NCBI GenBank assembly: GCA_027924585.1
Contig: BSBM01000125.1
Location: 1,183,001-1,247,000 of the forward strand
DNA from: Larix kaempferi
Lineage: Eukaryota; Streptophyta; Pinopsida; Pinales; Pinaceae
Direction: 5' to 3'
DNA: 64,000 nt
Shown here: one piece after another, positions 34,801 through 46,700 of the stretch
How positions within the stretch are numbered: the first letter of the stretch is position 1
How the letters are laid out: each line of letters starts with the position of its first letter
Program-made: the position numbers and the translations under genes
Notes under the pieces: model-generated
The model's database searches: none
What the model was told of the DNA's origin: nothing
What the model saw: only the letters and a program-made list of their open reading frames with translations

Positions 34801-36162
34801 TTTTCTTGCCTGAACAAACACCAAGTCCTGGGAAATCATGAATAGTCCAACATGGCACACCATACAACATGAACGACCTACTTGATTGAGGATGTGATAT
34901 GCCATACATTCTTATGCATTTCCATTGCAATTGCATGTCATCAATAAAAGGCGCAATATAAACATCCATATGTTTTACTTGACGTTTTCTTGGAACAATG
35001 AGAGTCAACATAAGGTGCTCCTTTCTAACACTCATTCATGGGGGAATATTGTATACTATCAATCCGACTGGCCAAACAATATGAGTTGCACTAGTGAAAG
35101 AGAATGGGCACACTCCATCTATTTCAATCCCAAACCTAATACTACAGGGTTCATCTTTGAGTTTTCCTAGCCATCTTAATTTCCTCTATGTGTTTCATTG
35201 CTTTGTAGTCTGTCAGAATTCGCATGAATCCACCTTTACTCCCGTTCTTTTCATGACACTCCATCAATTGTGCAAGTGACTTGTAATGAAACATTCGTTG
35301 AAGTCTAGGTATAATTTGGATGTGGCGTAAATCCTTCTTTGGAAATGTAGGACCTTGTACATATGTACAATATCTCTTCTCTTTGCAAACATGGCATTCT
35401 ACCTTGTTTTGGTATTCATCTTTGTATAAAATGAAATCATTTTTACATGAATTAATTTGCTTATATTCAATCCCCAACTTGACCAACAACTGATGCGCTT
35501 CTCTACAAGTTGATGGAAAAACATTCTCTTCAGGGAATATTTTAGTTTTTAGTGCCTTGTAAGATTGCCAAAGATTAAATCAAAGTGAATGTTTGACTTA
35601 TGATGAACATGTTTGATAAGTCAATCTATACTAGTACTATTTATATACAATATATGGTTTTAAAATATCCTTAAATAGATATAAACGACATTGATGAATA
35701 TATACGAGTTACGTACACCAATTGACAATGCAAAGTAAGAAATATAATTCAACTCACTTTAGTAGGGTAGTGAATCCTCTGTGTGACCAACCAAATAGTG
35801 ACTTGGTTTCTAATAATACTAAGGTGCATGCGAGTTTTGAGGTTCCACTTTCATCCAATCTAAAAACAGGTGTTTTCACTGCTTGCTTGATTGAGTCACT
35901 TAGGTTGTTATCATCAATATTACATCGATGGTAATTACCCTTTCTATCATTGTTGCTACCAACCATATGCTCATTATCCTCATCATTTTTTCCATCTCCA
36001 AAGAAACCTGTAAGCATTTCATTCAATCCTTCTTCATACACTGCATTTTCACTATCATTATCATCATTAATGCTAGGTGGAATGTCATCAATGTATGCTA
36101 ATCTCATCAGCTCTTCAAATTTCTCAACTTGTAGTGTTCTCTTCAATGTTGCTCTTTTCACC
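31842..36162 (-). pseudogene. CACTA transposase remnant (TNP2-like)
   Basis: Minus-strand blocks follow TNP2 order. An acidic N-terminal part is at 35754-36161. Next come KINSCKND-like and LRHIQIIPRLQRMF (35151-35489), RKEHLMLTLIVPRK, VYIAPFIDDMQ and WTIHDFPGLG (34781-35035), YWKDLLISHLLDPMHIFKNV (34282-34521), and PTGYGSS...KTRDFHNFMKVL (33977-34159). The DUF4218-like block follows: FPTSFMDVQVHLLIHLVND, RWMFFFERYMKTLK (33489-33704). Basic and acidic C-terminal pieces run to 31842. Gaps look like introns plus decay. It would cut and paste the element; this copy is split and frameshifted. Confidence 0.85.
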
Positions 36163-36467
36163 TTGGTATGGTTTAAAGGATGGTTTGGATCATCTCGCCC
36201 AAATATTAATAACCCAGTTGGATCTTGGGTATTAGTAGGTGTATCATCAATATCTTCTACCTATCAACAAATGCAAGCATTATTTAATGTTAACAAACAA
36301 TTGGCTAAATCATAAATGTATCAATTTCAAAGAAATATAATCAAATACATCTTAACAAATAATAATATTAAATGTATGAACATATATACATCAATTGAAT
36401 AAAGCAACATTATATTATAAACTACTTTTTTTAATTGAATAATTTAAAACAAAACACATTTTTGATA

Positions 36468-37090
36468 TCATAGTTTATAAAATAGAGCACACTCATTGAT
36501 TATTCTTTGGTTTCCCGCCCTTAAGAACATCCTTAGGGAGACCTTGTTCTTCCTTTTTTTTCGTGACGGAGTGCGTTTTAAGAAGTGGTAATTAATAAAT
36601 AACTCATCTCCAATGGTAAGGTCCATACTAGCCTCAACCATTATCAATCTATCAACCTCTCTTTCTATATCTCCATCTTTATCATTTATAACCTCAACAG
36701 ATTGACAACTCGATCTTACAGTAAGGTCCCTTCCCTTACTACTATTTATAAATCCTGTAATATTTTTGTGTGTGTATGCACGTCCATCTATATACATAAT
36801 ATGACCTCTATTCATTTATTTTCCACTTTCTAATTGGGGAAAATGTGTATACATATTCTAATTTAGACCATATGCTGATATGTTGTGCTTATATTATGCT
36901 ATCCTTCTCCATTCACCACTGTAATATGATGGACCATAATATGGCATTAATCTCCTAGTGGTTTGTTGTGAATTGTTTGTATGTTTAGATCCCACATGGA
37001 AATTTTCGACAATAAAGAGGCCTATATCCACTCCATGAATATTGGAGGGTCGTATCATGTAGCTGTATCCCTAAAATTAAAACACCTCAT
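36468..37090 (-). pseudogene. SET-domain-like coding remnant upstream of the CACTA transposase
   Basis: On the minus strand one frame (with several stops) reads IRPSNIHGVDIGLFIVENFHV near 37070-37000, then MPYYGPSYYSGEW. From 36815 it reads GRAYTHKNITGFINSSKG, C..VEV and RLIMVEASMDLTIGDELFINYHF, followed by a Lys/Arg tail. This is the SET outline: IHG.GLF start, later a GFIN turn, then I..GDEL(F)INY. SET domains methylate histone lysines. It lies between the CACTA terminus and the transposase, same strand. The usual N-H-S-C after GFI reads N-S-S, so catalysis is doubtful. No post-SET cysteines are evident. Confidence 0.5.
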
Positions 37091-37220
37091 ACACTCTAGG
37101 TAGTTGTTGACCACTAGGCCAAGCATAATATAGTTGATGATTAAATTATGTATCTTTGTAAATTGATCTCAAAATCAAGGGAAAGTCATCATATCCATCT
37201 CATTCATTCTCATAGGGTAT

Positions 37221-37872
37221 TTATTCCACCTTCCCTTTGTCTTTAAGAAAATTATGCATCTTTAAATTGGTTCTTGTTATGTTACTTGTTTTCCTCAATT
37301 CCTCATCTTCCGAGCTAGTATACGCGCACATATTTTTGTTAGATGTAACATATGATAAATGATCATCGCCCTCTAGGATGAAAGTCAGTTCTCCAGGAAA
37401 CTTTAAACCAAGAAATTTATCTTGCAAGCATTCATTAAAAGAAAAAAATTAATTATTTAAATAATAGAAAACAATGTTTAAAAGGAGTATACATATTATT
37501 TATATCAAATTGGAAAATTCCTTACCACAATTCCTATTGGATTCGAATAGATTGTAGGAGGCATACTACCCACTCATGGAATCTCATAATTTATGCAATG
37601 TCTTTGTACAATCACCCGTTTGAATTGTTTCTTTCCACGATATACAAAACATCCACAAACAACAATTTTCTCAAAGTATTCATCCCATCTACTATAGTCC
37701 TAGCGAACCTTTTGTTTAGTGCAATCATTTGTTGTGTCTTCAGAAGCCATTTTCATATCCTCTTCCACCCACTGTCCTCTATGTGATTTAAACTTTTTAG
37801 GTCCACATCCACATACATATCTTTTTCTTTTTCTAATTAAACACTTAGGCTCTGCATTTGCTCCAATCTCCA
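37221..37872 (-). pseudogene. Cys-rich and Lys-rich ORF remnant upstream of the SET-like segment
   Basis: Two minus-strand blocks. From about 37872 a start with AEPKCLIRKRKRYVCGCGP and later VVCGCFVYRGKKQF runs to about 37570. 37221-37427 (FLGLKFPGELTFILEGDD, KMHNFLKDKGKVE) leads toward the SET-like segment. The CGCG and CGC clusters could be a small zinc-binding or transposase-associated domain. They may be N-terminal exons of the same protein as the SET-like remnant. Confidence 0.35.
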
Positions 37873-38806
37873 TCTAAAATAACCAACATGCATTAATTTC
37901 TGTCAAAATTGGATAATACACTATAAATTTTAATAATATTGTGAAAAAAGATGGATGTATCACAAAATGCCTTCATAATAATTTTTCCAAAGTTAAATCA
38001 AAATTTGAGTACATGATGTCCCACATCATTTGTTGTGTCCCCATTTGTTATGACATGATATGTTGCAATGGCCTCATTTGGCTCTTGTAATATAGAACAT
38101 AGTCAATAATTTTTAATACACCAATTATATTATTTCAACGAATATGCTATCCAACACAAAACCTCACTTTAGTCATATATTTGACATATTGATATCATGT
38201 TTTGTATTTGATTTTTTTTTTATGACCCTAGGTATATACATCAAACCAAAATTTCAACAAGAAAAACATCCAACATTCCTATTCCACATGGCCATCCTAA
38301 TTTTAAAACTTTTCCCTTGATCATCGAATCACATCTAATCACCATTCGTGTACATTTTCAAACAATAAGTTTTACCTCAAAGGCCACACAGACAAAAAAT
38401 TGACTTTCTCTCATCTATGCTATAGTATTTATGAATTCAGGAAGACCTTCCTCCTTTGGTTGAGGTTGCTTTGTCTTCTTATTTTTATTGTATCTATAGA
38501 TTCCATTGTCATATCCTCTTCCACCCACTTTCCTCTCTGTGATTTAGTAGTTCTATGTCATCCACATCCTCTGTCCATGGCCTCCTCTGGATCTTATAAT
38601 ACAAAACAATGACAATAATTTTTAGCACAACAATGATATCCAATTATAAGCTAATAAGTTAGGGAAAATAGGGCCACAAGTCAAATTTAATTTTACATCT
38701 AATTTTCATTAAATTTTAATTTTTAGATCTATAATTTTAATTTTAGTCCTCAATGATGCTAAACAAGAGGCCCGAAGAAGATCTCATTAAGTTCCTTTAA
38801 TGAGCG
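37873..38806 (-). other. CACTA 5' region, AT-rich, no gene recognised
   Basis: AT-rich sequence between the terminal hairpin and the first ORF remnant. Part of 37730-37800 (CCTCTTCCACCCAC, TTTCAT) recurs loosely at about 38510-38540. No promoter motif stands out. Confidence 0.4.
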
Positions 38807-38839
38807 CTAAAGTCGGTGAGTATTTCACCGACTTTAGTG
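38807..38839 (-). repeat. CACTA terminal motif with a perfect 13-bp inverted repeat
   Basis: Arms CTAAAGTCGGTGA (38807-38819) and its complement (38825-38837) are separated by 5 bases. Read inward on the minus strand the element starts CACTAAAGTCGGTGAA at 38839. CACTA elements place transposase-binding repeats at and near their ends, and this palindromic terminus fits that role. Confidence 0.65.
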
Positions 38840-39591
38840 TGTTGACTGATAAAACAACAACAACAACAACAATTTTCAATCTAAACATATCCACCAACCA
38901 ACTTGGCTCTCGAGCTGTTGAAATATGACTTTCCACCACCTTAGTTCCGGGTGTTACGATCGCTCAGACCTAAGAACTCTCAACTGAAGAACATTGGATC
39001 AAGTTTGCTGATCATCGCCGAGAGTGAATCATATGCTCACATTCTCACGAAATTCACCAACAGTAACTGATAAAGAGAGAAGTACGAGAAATATCCTCTT
39101 TTGCTCTATTCCACCATCAAACACCTTGGCTCTGGGTTAGATTGCTTACCTGGGATCTGGTTCAAATCAACGTCTCCTTCCTTCGAACGCACCAGTGGTT
39201 CCTCCTCGCAGCCTCCACGGATGGGATTTTCCCTAGCCTCCGTGTACATGATGGACAAGATTTTCCCTTGCACGTTATAGTCCCTAGCTCGCCTCCACGG
39301 ATAGGACGAACATGATTTTCCCTAGCTTGTGATTTGTTGTAGCTTGCTTCCACGAACATGACAGACAATATTTTCCCTAGCTCGCCTTCATGGACAGGAT
39401 TTGCTCGCCCATCCTCAAGAGAAGGGAGGAGATAGTGGGAAAAATGAGGTAAGTTATTGAGAATTTATTATATATGTAATTGTTCAAAATTTGTCTTTGA
39501 TTTTTTGTTTTTTATTCCAAAATTTAAAAGAAAAAATTATTTTGTAATTTTAGGGACATGATATTGATCAAGGGAAATAGGCATTGGATTT
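38840..39591. repeat. Flanking DNA with an AAC microsatellite and a degenerate GCCTCCACGGA repeat
   Basis: AAC repeats lie at about 38852-38873. 39160-39420 repeats GCCTCCACGGAT or close variants followed by ATTTTCCCTAGCTCGC, four or five times at 50-75 bp spacing. The ORF at 39162-39368 is that repeat. No gene is seen. Confidence 0.5.
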
Positions 39592-40446
39592 GATATTGGG
39601 GATGGAGGCATTTAACAAACTTGATGACGTGGAATTGAAAATGCTTACTCGATATGTAGAAAAACGATCCACTAAAACTGCTGAAACATTGCAAGCACAT
39701 CAACCATTACTAAGGGAATCAATTGATTCCCCAACCACTCCTGGATAGAGGAGAAGGTCAAGGAGGAAATCATTAACCATAACCTCTAAGAATTTGGAAT
39801 AGGGAACATAGACTTCCAATTCCCAAGCCACTTGTGGGACACAAAAATATTCTTCCACCATGGCATGTTATGGATGTTGCATTGGTAGTTATGATACAAG
39901 TATAGAATACAAAGTGGTTTTAGGTGAAATCCATATATTAGATGTTGGGAATTTTTTTGTGAATAGGTTGAAAGAATCATGCCTGAAACAATTCAAAGAC
40001 CATCTCCATTTGTCGTTCTTAAAGATGAAGATGAACTTGCATGAAAGCAGTAACTCACGACATGGAGACTGAATTTGGTGTAGGTTGGTCTATAAAGAAG
40101 GTTAAATGAAAAATGTCTCAGAATTGCAACATATTTAGTTGTAATCAAACAAATAAGATACAAAAAATATTGCTCGAGAAAAGGCTCAAAAAAAGTCAGT
40201 TGATGTAAGTTTAAAAGTATAGAAATAACTTGTAAAAGCGTATGAGAAGTTGGATGCATGGAGGAAGTCTAATGAGGAGAGTACCCAGGTATTTGAATTT
40301 TCTTATAATATTATATCAAATTTCTTAATCAATTTTTATATTTAATTTGTGCATATTTAAATTCAATTAGTATATTTTTCAGGACAAGGCCTCCAAGGCC
40401 AAGCTTGCAAAACAAAGTGCCACACATCACAGTGGCCAGAAAGGTC
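39592..40446 (+). pseudogene. Possible Ptta/En/Spm-type transposase fragment
   Basis: Plus-strand reading gives EAFNKLDDVELKMLTRY, then in another frame PLVGHKNILPPWHVMD, then REKAQKKSVD, KAYEKLDAWRKSNEEST followed by a donor-like CAG|GTATTT near 40289. After an intron-like AT stretch with acceptor TTTTTCAG (near 40382) it continues KASKAKLAKQSATHHSGQK. The basic KLAKQ...H..G.K ending resembles plant Ptta/En/Spm proteins that accompany CACTA transposases. It points away from the CACTA end at 38839, so it may belong to another element. Confidence 0.35.
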
Positions 40447-43400
40447 TACCAGCATTGATTTGTACTTTCATAAGTATATTTAATATATGAAATGATATAT
40501 ATATATTTTTTATTTCCTATAAAAAGGTAAATGATTGCATATTAATTAGTTTAACTATTCCACGTGCCATGTTTTGATAGGAGGACAAATATGGCCTCCA
40601 TGCAACACACTTTGAAAAAGAAATGTTGCAGAACAAAAAGTGGACACACTTTGTTATCTGGATGGAGAACGAAGTATCAATAGTTGAATTTAGATAAGTT
40701 ACTTGGATATTGTTGTGTTTATATGTCACTTTGCATTTATTGCTACCAACTGATGACTTTACCTTTTTATGGTTTTGTCTTCTTGGAAAAACATATGTAT
40801 CATCTGTTTGTTGCTCTTGTAGACACACCACTTGGTTAATTAGAAGCAAGTATTGAATGACCATGTACTCCACTATGGTATTCATCCTACTACTTATAAA
40901 CTTGTTTTGGTATTCAACAATCTACACAATTGGATAAACTTGGCTTGTTTCCTATACATCTAAACTATCCATGTTAGATGGCCTATCATCCAATTGTTTC
41001 AACAATTTGCTTCTTCAATGAGTTGGTGATGAAGCACCTACAACCCTTGACAAATTTTCCTTTATTTGATCTTCGTTTGAACTCAATATTTCTACCAAAC
41101 CCTAACAATAGTCAACCTCTTTCAAGCAACACCACAATACATAGTTCAAATCCTCCTCTAGGTCCTTTAGAAAACCTTCGATATTAAGTTTTTACCACTC
41201 AATCTTAGATGTTAGGGGATATAACTTCTAATAGACCTTGATACAATTGCTTTATGGACACTCTAGATTTTGAATCCATGCCCATTGTATTTAGATTTGT
41301 TCTCACTTTTCGAGTTTATCTCTCAAGCTTAAATTTAGATCAACAATTTAGTTTATGAATCTTGCTATTTATAGAAGGCATCTTTGTGATCCCGCTTTGT
41401 ATTGGCATCATTGTATTTGCCAATCCAAACACCATAGTTTACCCACAAATGCCCATAATGCATGCAAGCTTGTTGGGCACTATCCTCACTATTTTTTCAT
41501 GGGAAATGATCAAAGAAACCTTGCCACTACATGCCTTTTCTAGCAGGTTTGAAATGTATTTCTAGCTCCATATTCACATATATATGTATATAAACAATCA
41601 TCGCCTCTTATTATGAAATTTGCTTGTAGGATGTCTACTTTACATTATGAAAATTGATTTATTTTAAATACTAATTCTTCCACTTGAAAAGCATAGCCTT
41701 TGTAAGAGCATAAGTTATTTGTATGACCATGCTTATGGAAACACGATTTGCTATGGAAAATCATAGTGCACATGGATGTAAGATTTGTGTGTGTATTTTT
41801 TTATTGGTAGTATGTGTTGCAATTGAAAATCCCAACCCTTATTGGGAATTCTTATCAAATTTAATTGTGATTTTGAAGAAATCGTTCAAGTTGATTTATT
41901 TTTATTTTTATTTTTTTATGGAGCAACGGATTGCTAAGGCCAATCATAACTAATATTGGGCCTAGTATTTATGTTTTTTTTTTCATTTATGACCTTAACT
42001 CTTCCAATATCCACACCCATATTTTGATACCATTCTTCCAGTACTGGAGGTAACATTACTCTTGGTTTAGTGCCTCAACCATTCCATTGACTACACCTCC
42101 ATTGTGGTTCCATCAAATACCTTGTTACACAAAGTACTAATGACATACCGTTGTTGTATTTCTTGACATGGCACCATATTTTTATATGTTACCAATATCC
42201 TAGATGAGGAAACATAAATAGTTATACCTCTTATGAGCATCGGTATGCCTACCCCATGAGGAAGAAATATGTGTGATTACTTACTCTTTAGTTGCATGTT
42301 GTTCCCATCCTTACTCTTTGTTCGATGATGGATATCTCTATTAATGATAAAGTAAAATAGTTGATGTATTCTGATCATACATTTCTTTCCTAACAAAAAA
42401 AATGAGGGCATCTATTAGAGCACAAATTCAGTAGAAGGGTGACCAAATCATGTATGTTATTGAAATCATCAATTAAGGTGTACATGCTTCATCAATACTT
42501 ATATAGAAAAATAGAGCTTAGGAAAGGGAGAAATAAGAGTTAATTCTACCCCATAAGAACTTATTTATGAAACATATAAAAAACCCCTAGTTGTATTCCC
42601 ACATAGGTTTTCTCTACAATCTATAAAGAATTTATGAAGAATTTATAATTATAAGGCTCGAGAAGAATGTGAAAAATCTTGGATTTTAGCATTGTTACTT
42701 TGATGCATTATAAAGAGAATTTTTCTTCCATTTTCCCTCTACGATGGAGAATCTACATTGCTCCAAGATCACTTCTTTTTTATTGAATAAAATAAAAGAA
42801 AAGGCCAACCAAGAGGATGAAACCAACAAGAGGAAGGATTTGAGAGCCACTTTCCCATAACATGAGGTATACATAATTTTTGCAATCTTCATTTTGTTTA
42901 ACATAATCTAATTTTTCTCCCCCACCTCCCCCCACAACATTTTAGTGTATTTTTTATGATTGAATCCCATTCTTTGGTATAACTTAGGATATTAACTTTA
43001 TGTTGTTCATGCAAGTTATCATTTGGTTTTCAATATCCACTTGAGATATTTGTTGTTAGTGGTTATGTGCAAGCTTTGGAGTCCATTCAAGTCCCTATTG
43101 CTCCTCATTTGTCCCGACTGCAATAATCAAGAAGAATATAAGAGAGGATTTGTTAGGTTGGTGTATTTATCTTCTTCCTCCTTCCATGACTTGCATTTAG
43201 AAGAGAACGTGTTGTATGTTGAAATATACATGATACACAAAAAACCAGATGTTTGTTATCTTATGGGAGATAAAACCATATCATAAAGGGAAGAATCTAA
43301 CTTATCGATAATCATATTCCAACCTATAAGAATCACGCCATTACTCATGCATGTCTTGATCAAAATTACATATTGTGCCTTGATATAGGCATAACCAAGT

Positions 43401-45810
43401 CCAAAAAATTGCATCCCAACCTATAATAATCCATGCCAAAAATTCCTAGCAGGTATATTACCTTTTTATATTGTGCTAATAACAAAACTGCATGACCATG
43501 CATTGAAATTTAAAGAAATTAAACTACAAATTCTACCCTAAGAAGGTATTGTATTCAAGTCCACCTAAGCTTCCAATGCTTCCTCCAGTGTTGGCATGTC
43601 CTTGTCTAGTTGGTCCATAATGGGAACTAGTTATGGATTCTACTCTACGAACAAAATGTTGCTACTCATTACAACGAACATCCCCATGTTTTTGGGTGGT
43701 ATTTCTCCAAACAAAGAGTCCCCCTTTGACACTGAGACCAAATAGATAGTATATGGTACAAAAACAAGAAAAAATCGACGTGAATCACAATTATATCAAA
43801 CATTGTCTTCAAATAACTCAGTTGAAAATCAAACTCTATTTCCTATGAGAAATATTCATGAAGGATTGAAATTATTTCTCAAACTCATTAAATGCCAGGA
43901 TATGAATGACAGTTTCAATTACATAGTCATCTATAATCTTATTCTCCACACTCATTTTTCATTCTAGATGCTCCCTCCATCTATTCTATCAAGTGGTATA
44001 TCTGTCAAAATGAAATTAATCTCCATAATCTCCCTTTCACATGCTTGTATCCCTCTTTGAACCTCCTTCAAATTTCATATAATATGACATTTATGGAAGC
44101 TAAGAGGGAAATACTTGAATTTTACTAAGTCATGCAAGAGTTGAATTCCACTAGAACCATGCCTATACACAATTGAATGCAGCTCTGCCATTTTCAACCT
44201 TTGCTACAACACAATCTTGTATTGGGGGAGAAAAAGACATGCTATGAACAAAAATATCCAGATAGAGCCATAGAATCAACCCACATGAGACCAAACTCCC
44301 ATCCAATGTACCATTCAAGAGTGCATCCATCATCAAAAGTTCCATAGCAATTGAATAATCCAGCATTGGCATTAACTTCATGTCTCCTTGTTAACACTTA
44401 GTAGAACACATTGAGAGCAGAATAACCTTTGGATGTGACCCCATTAATGTCATGGGAGAGGAGTGGAATAAGGAAACCCCCCATTCATCCTGATTATGCC
44501 TTCCTCCATTGATGCACTCATGTTGGATTGATAATCAACCTCGTCATTTTGTACCCCCTTAAAATTTGATAAGAGATTGATTCAAAATGAAAACACAGAT
44601 AAATCACCCTTTGGGTGAGGCATGAGAGTCTAACTTTTTTTAGGGAGGTTTAATAATACAATGATATAATAATGATTGAAGAATATCATAATAATGATGC
44701 CTAAAAATATATTTCTCCTTAGGATGGATAGACCTTGAAAATTTTCTAGCACCTCCACCTCATTATTGGATGCATTCCCTAATCTCCATGCAAACTCCAT
44801 AACTATCTTCCATAATATCTCCGAATACATATAGTGCCTTGATATAATATTATGAGATCATAGAAAATTACGTTATAATTAGATATGGTTGAGAATTTCA
44901 TTCAAATTATTTCAAGAAATATCTCCCATAATATCTCCCAAGTATAAATTAAATGATGAAGCAGAGCAGTTCATCTGGAAGCCTCATGAATAAGCCATGC
45001 ATGATGAGAGTCCACTATTACAATTGAAAATGCTTATACTAAGGTAAATTATATAGGATGAAGAAATGGAAGGCAAGAAGCTATCTATGAAATATTATAG
45101 ACCATCATAATCCATTTCAACCTTGCAGCCTTTCTAAAAACTCTGTGACTTTATTCTCACTTTGTAAATGCTCAAATTTGAGATGAGAGTTTCAATGTAT
45201 GGATAGGTATATTTTGTTGATATCCTATCACTACATGTTGTTGGTCAACAGAAGCAAAAAAATAAATCTATGTAATATTATTAGATATATGTTTTCTGGT
45301 GACGTAAGCACGTGGTGTTGTCCAACATGAAAGATTAAAATGAAACAATTAGGTGGAACAAGCCACTAAAATTATCTTTACAATAAAACATTTCAGTCGA
45401 TCCAATAGTCCTTTGAGTATGGATTCATTGAGTTAACCCCATTCATAACCATTGCGTTCTAAGCTATTAGATAAACAAGAGTTTACGCCATTATTTAGAA
45501 CAAGAGATCATATAAACCATTATGCAACTGAACAATAAAGTAAAGTATGAATTATACAACAAACAATATATCGTGCATATGCAAAATAAAATTTTATTCT
45601 AGTCAAATATATTCGTCTATTCATCATCTTTGCAAGATCTGATACAATTAGGGTTACAATACCATAGAGGCATAATTGGACAACTATAATAGAACCATGC
45701 GTTTGCATTAAACTTAGCTTAAATAGACCTCACAGCTTGCATGTACAGAAAACCTACAAGACCAAAAACTCAAACCCTCTTTCTTAGCCTTACTAGATTC
45801 ATATATAACC
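40447..45810. other. AT-rich sequence without recognised genes
   Basis: About 5.4 kb of AT-rich DNA with only short ORFs lacking known motifs (for example 40978-41187, 41362-41565, 43023-43286, and 44163-44381 on the minus strand). 41400-41530 reads as a hydrophobic segment. 43560-43700 on the minus strand contains DQLDKDMPTLEEALEA. Neither could be assigned. No LTR, TIR, tRNA or tandem array was seen. It may be very old transposon or intergenic DNA. Confidence 0.4.
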
Positions 45811-46137
45811 ATGTCGAAGGTTCTTTGGACCATTTCAACAGATCTTGTCAATACGACTATGACTTGGTCAAAACCACTTATTCAACCCACTGTATCTTTG
45901 AATGGTGCTGACCCTTTTGAATACAGTGTCTCCGAAATCTTCGATCCCCTTCCATACTTACTGCAATTATCAAGTGTCTCTGTTAATCCCAATCCTCTAG
46001 AAGAACATAGAGTTGTAGAGCTATTCTGTCACCTAATTCCTATTCATTTCCTTTACAGTCCAAAACATAGCAAAATTCCCCTGTGTATATTCTACAAAAA
46101 AGGCCTAAGATCAAAATACAAAAGCATTTGTTCATAA
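45811..46137 (+). CDS. Unidentified 108-codon ORF
   Basis: An ATG-initiated ORF (MSKVLWTISTDLVNTT...) longer than its neighbours, with no recognisable domain, signal peptide or repeat. The minus strand immediately beyond it has its own coherent reading, so this ORF may be chance. Low confidence that it is expressed. Confidence 0.15.
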   Translation: MSKVLWTISTDLVNTTMTWSKPLIQPTVSLNGADPFEYSVSEIFDPLPYLLQLSSVSVNPNPLEEHRVVELFCHLIPIHFLYSPKHSKIPLCIFYKKGLRSKYKSICS

Positions 46138-46700
46138 AAAATAAGACTTTGTTTTCATGTCAGTGAAGTTGATCCTATTTTTAGAATTATTTGCGTCTCA
46201 CTGCTTCTTGAAATTCCCACCGTCTTCTATGTTGGAGGCCATTTACCTGTCGTTGTCCGGAGCCATCAAATCCAAGTCTAGAAGTACAAATGGTTTGAAG
46301 AAGTCCCTCAAATTTTCCTTCTGTTTTTACCTTGCTTCCATACCTTCAATTATAGAACACAATGCGTTTAACTCATCCTCCAATTTATCTTGTTTAGCCT
46401 TCAATTCACCAAGATGTTCTAGAATTACCAGCTGCTGATTCAACAGTCTACGGTTTTGCAGATACAAGGATTGTAGAGTAGGATATGCTTATTCTATTTC
46501 CTGGATGGGTTTCTATACTGAGTCTGGATTTACTAGCATAGATCCTTTCCTTTTTTGTTCCATAGCCCTGTCTAATTTGTTGTCTCCTCTTCGAAATAGC
46601 CAATGATATCCGGCGTAATCTCCAGGATGTGCTCCCTGTTTACTATTTGTCATAACACCATTAACCTTGAGCCTCTTTTTAAGATGAATTCCTTGTTTTC
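46138..46700 (-). pseudogene. Coiled-coil protein remnant, family unknown
   Basis: The minus strand reads GAHPGDYAGYHWLFRRGDNK and DRAMEQKRKGSMLV. It continues with AYPTLQSLYLQNRRLLNQQ, ILEHLGELKAKQDKLEDELN, CSIIEGMEAR and DFFKPFVLLDLDLMAPDN, with stops near 46525, 46490, 46318 and 46245. The Leu spacing in the middle fits a heptad coil. It reads like real protein rather than chance, but I cannot name it. A degraded host gene or an accessory transposon ORF are both possible. Confidence 0.4.

Larger units (their letters stand above)
3185..38839 (-). mobile_element. CACTA (En/Spm-like) DNA transposon, split by a gypsy insertion
   Basis: The transposon occupies 31842-38839 plus a small piece at and below 3234; everything in 3235-31841 is a later insertion. 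Minus-strand fragments match plant TNP2-type transposase in the expected order and end with a DUF4218-like block. The right end, read on the minus strand, begins CACTAAAGTCGGTGAA, and a perfect 13-bp inverted repeat sits at the terminus. A three-base target duplication would be TGT at 38840-38842 on this side. The left end is not resolved. The transposase is decayed, so the copy is not autonomous. Confidence 0.75.
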
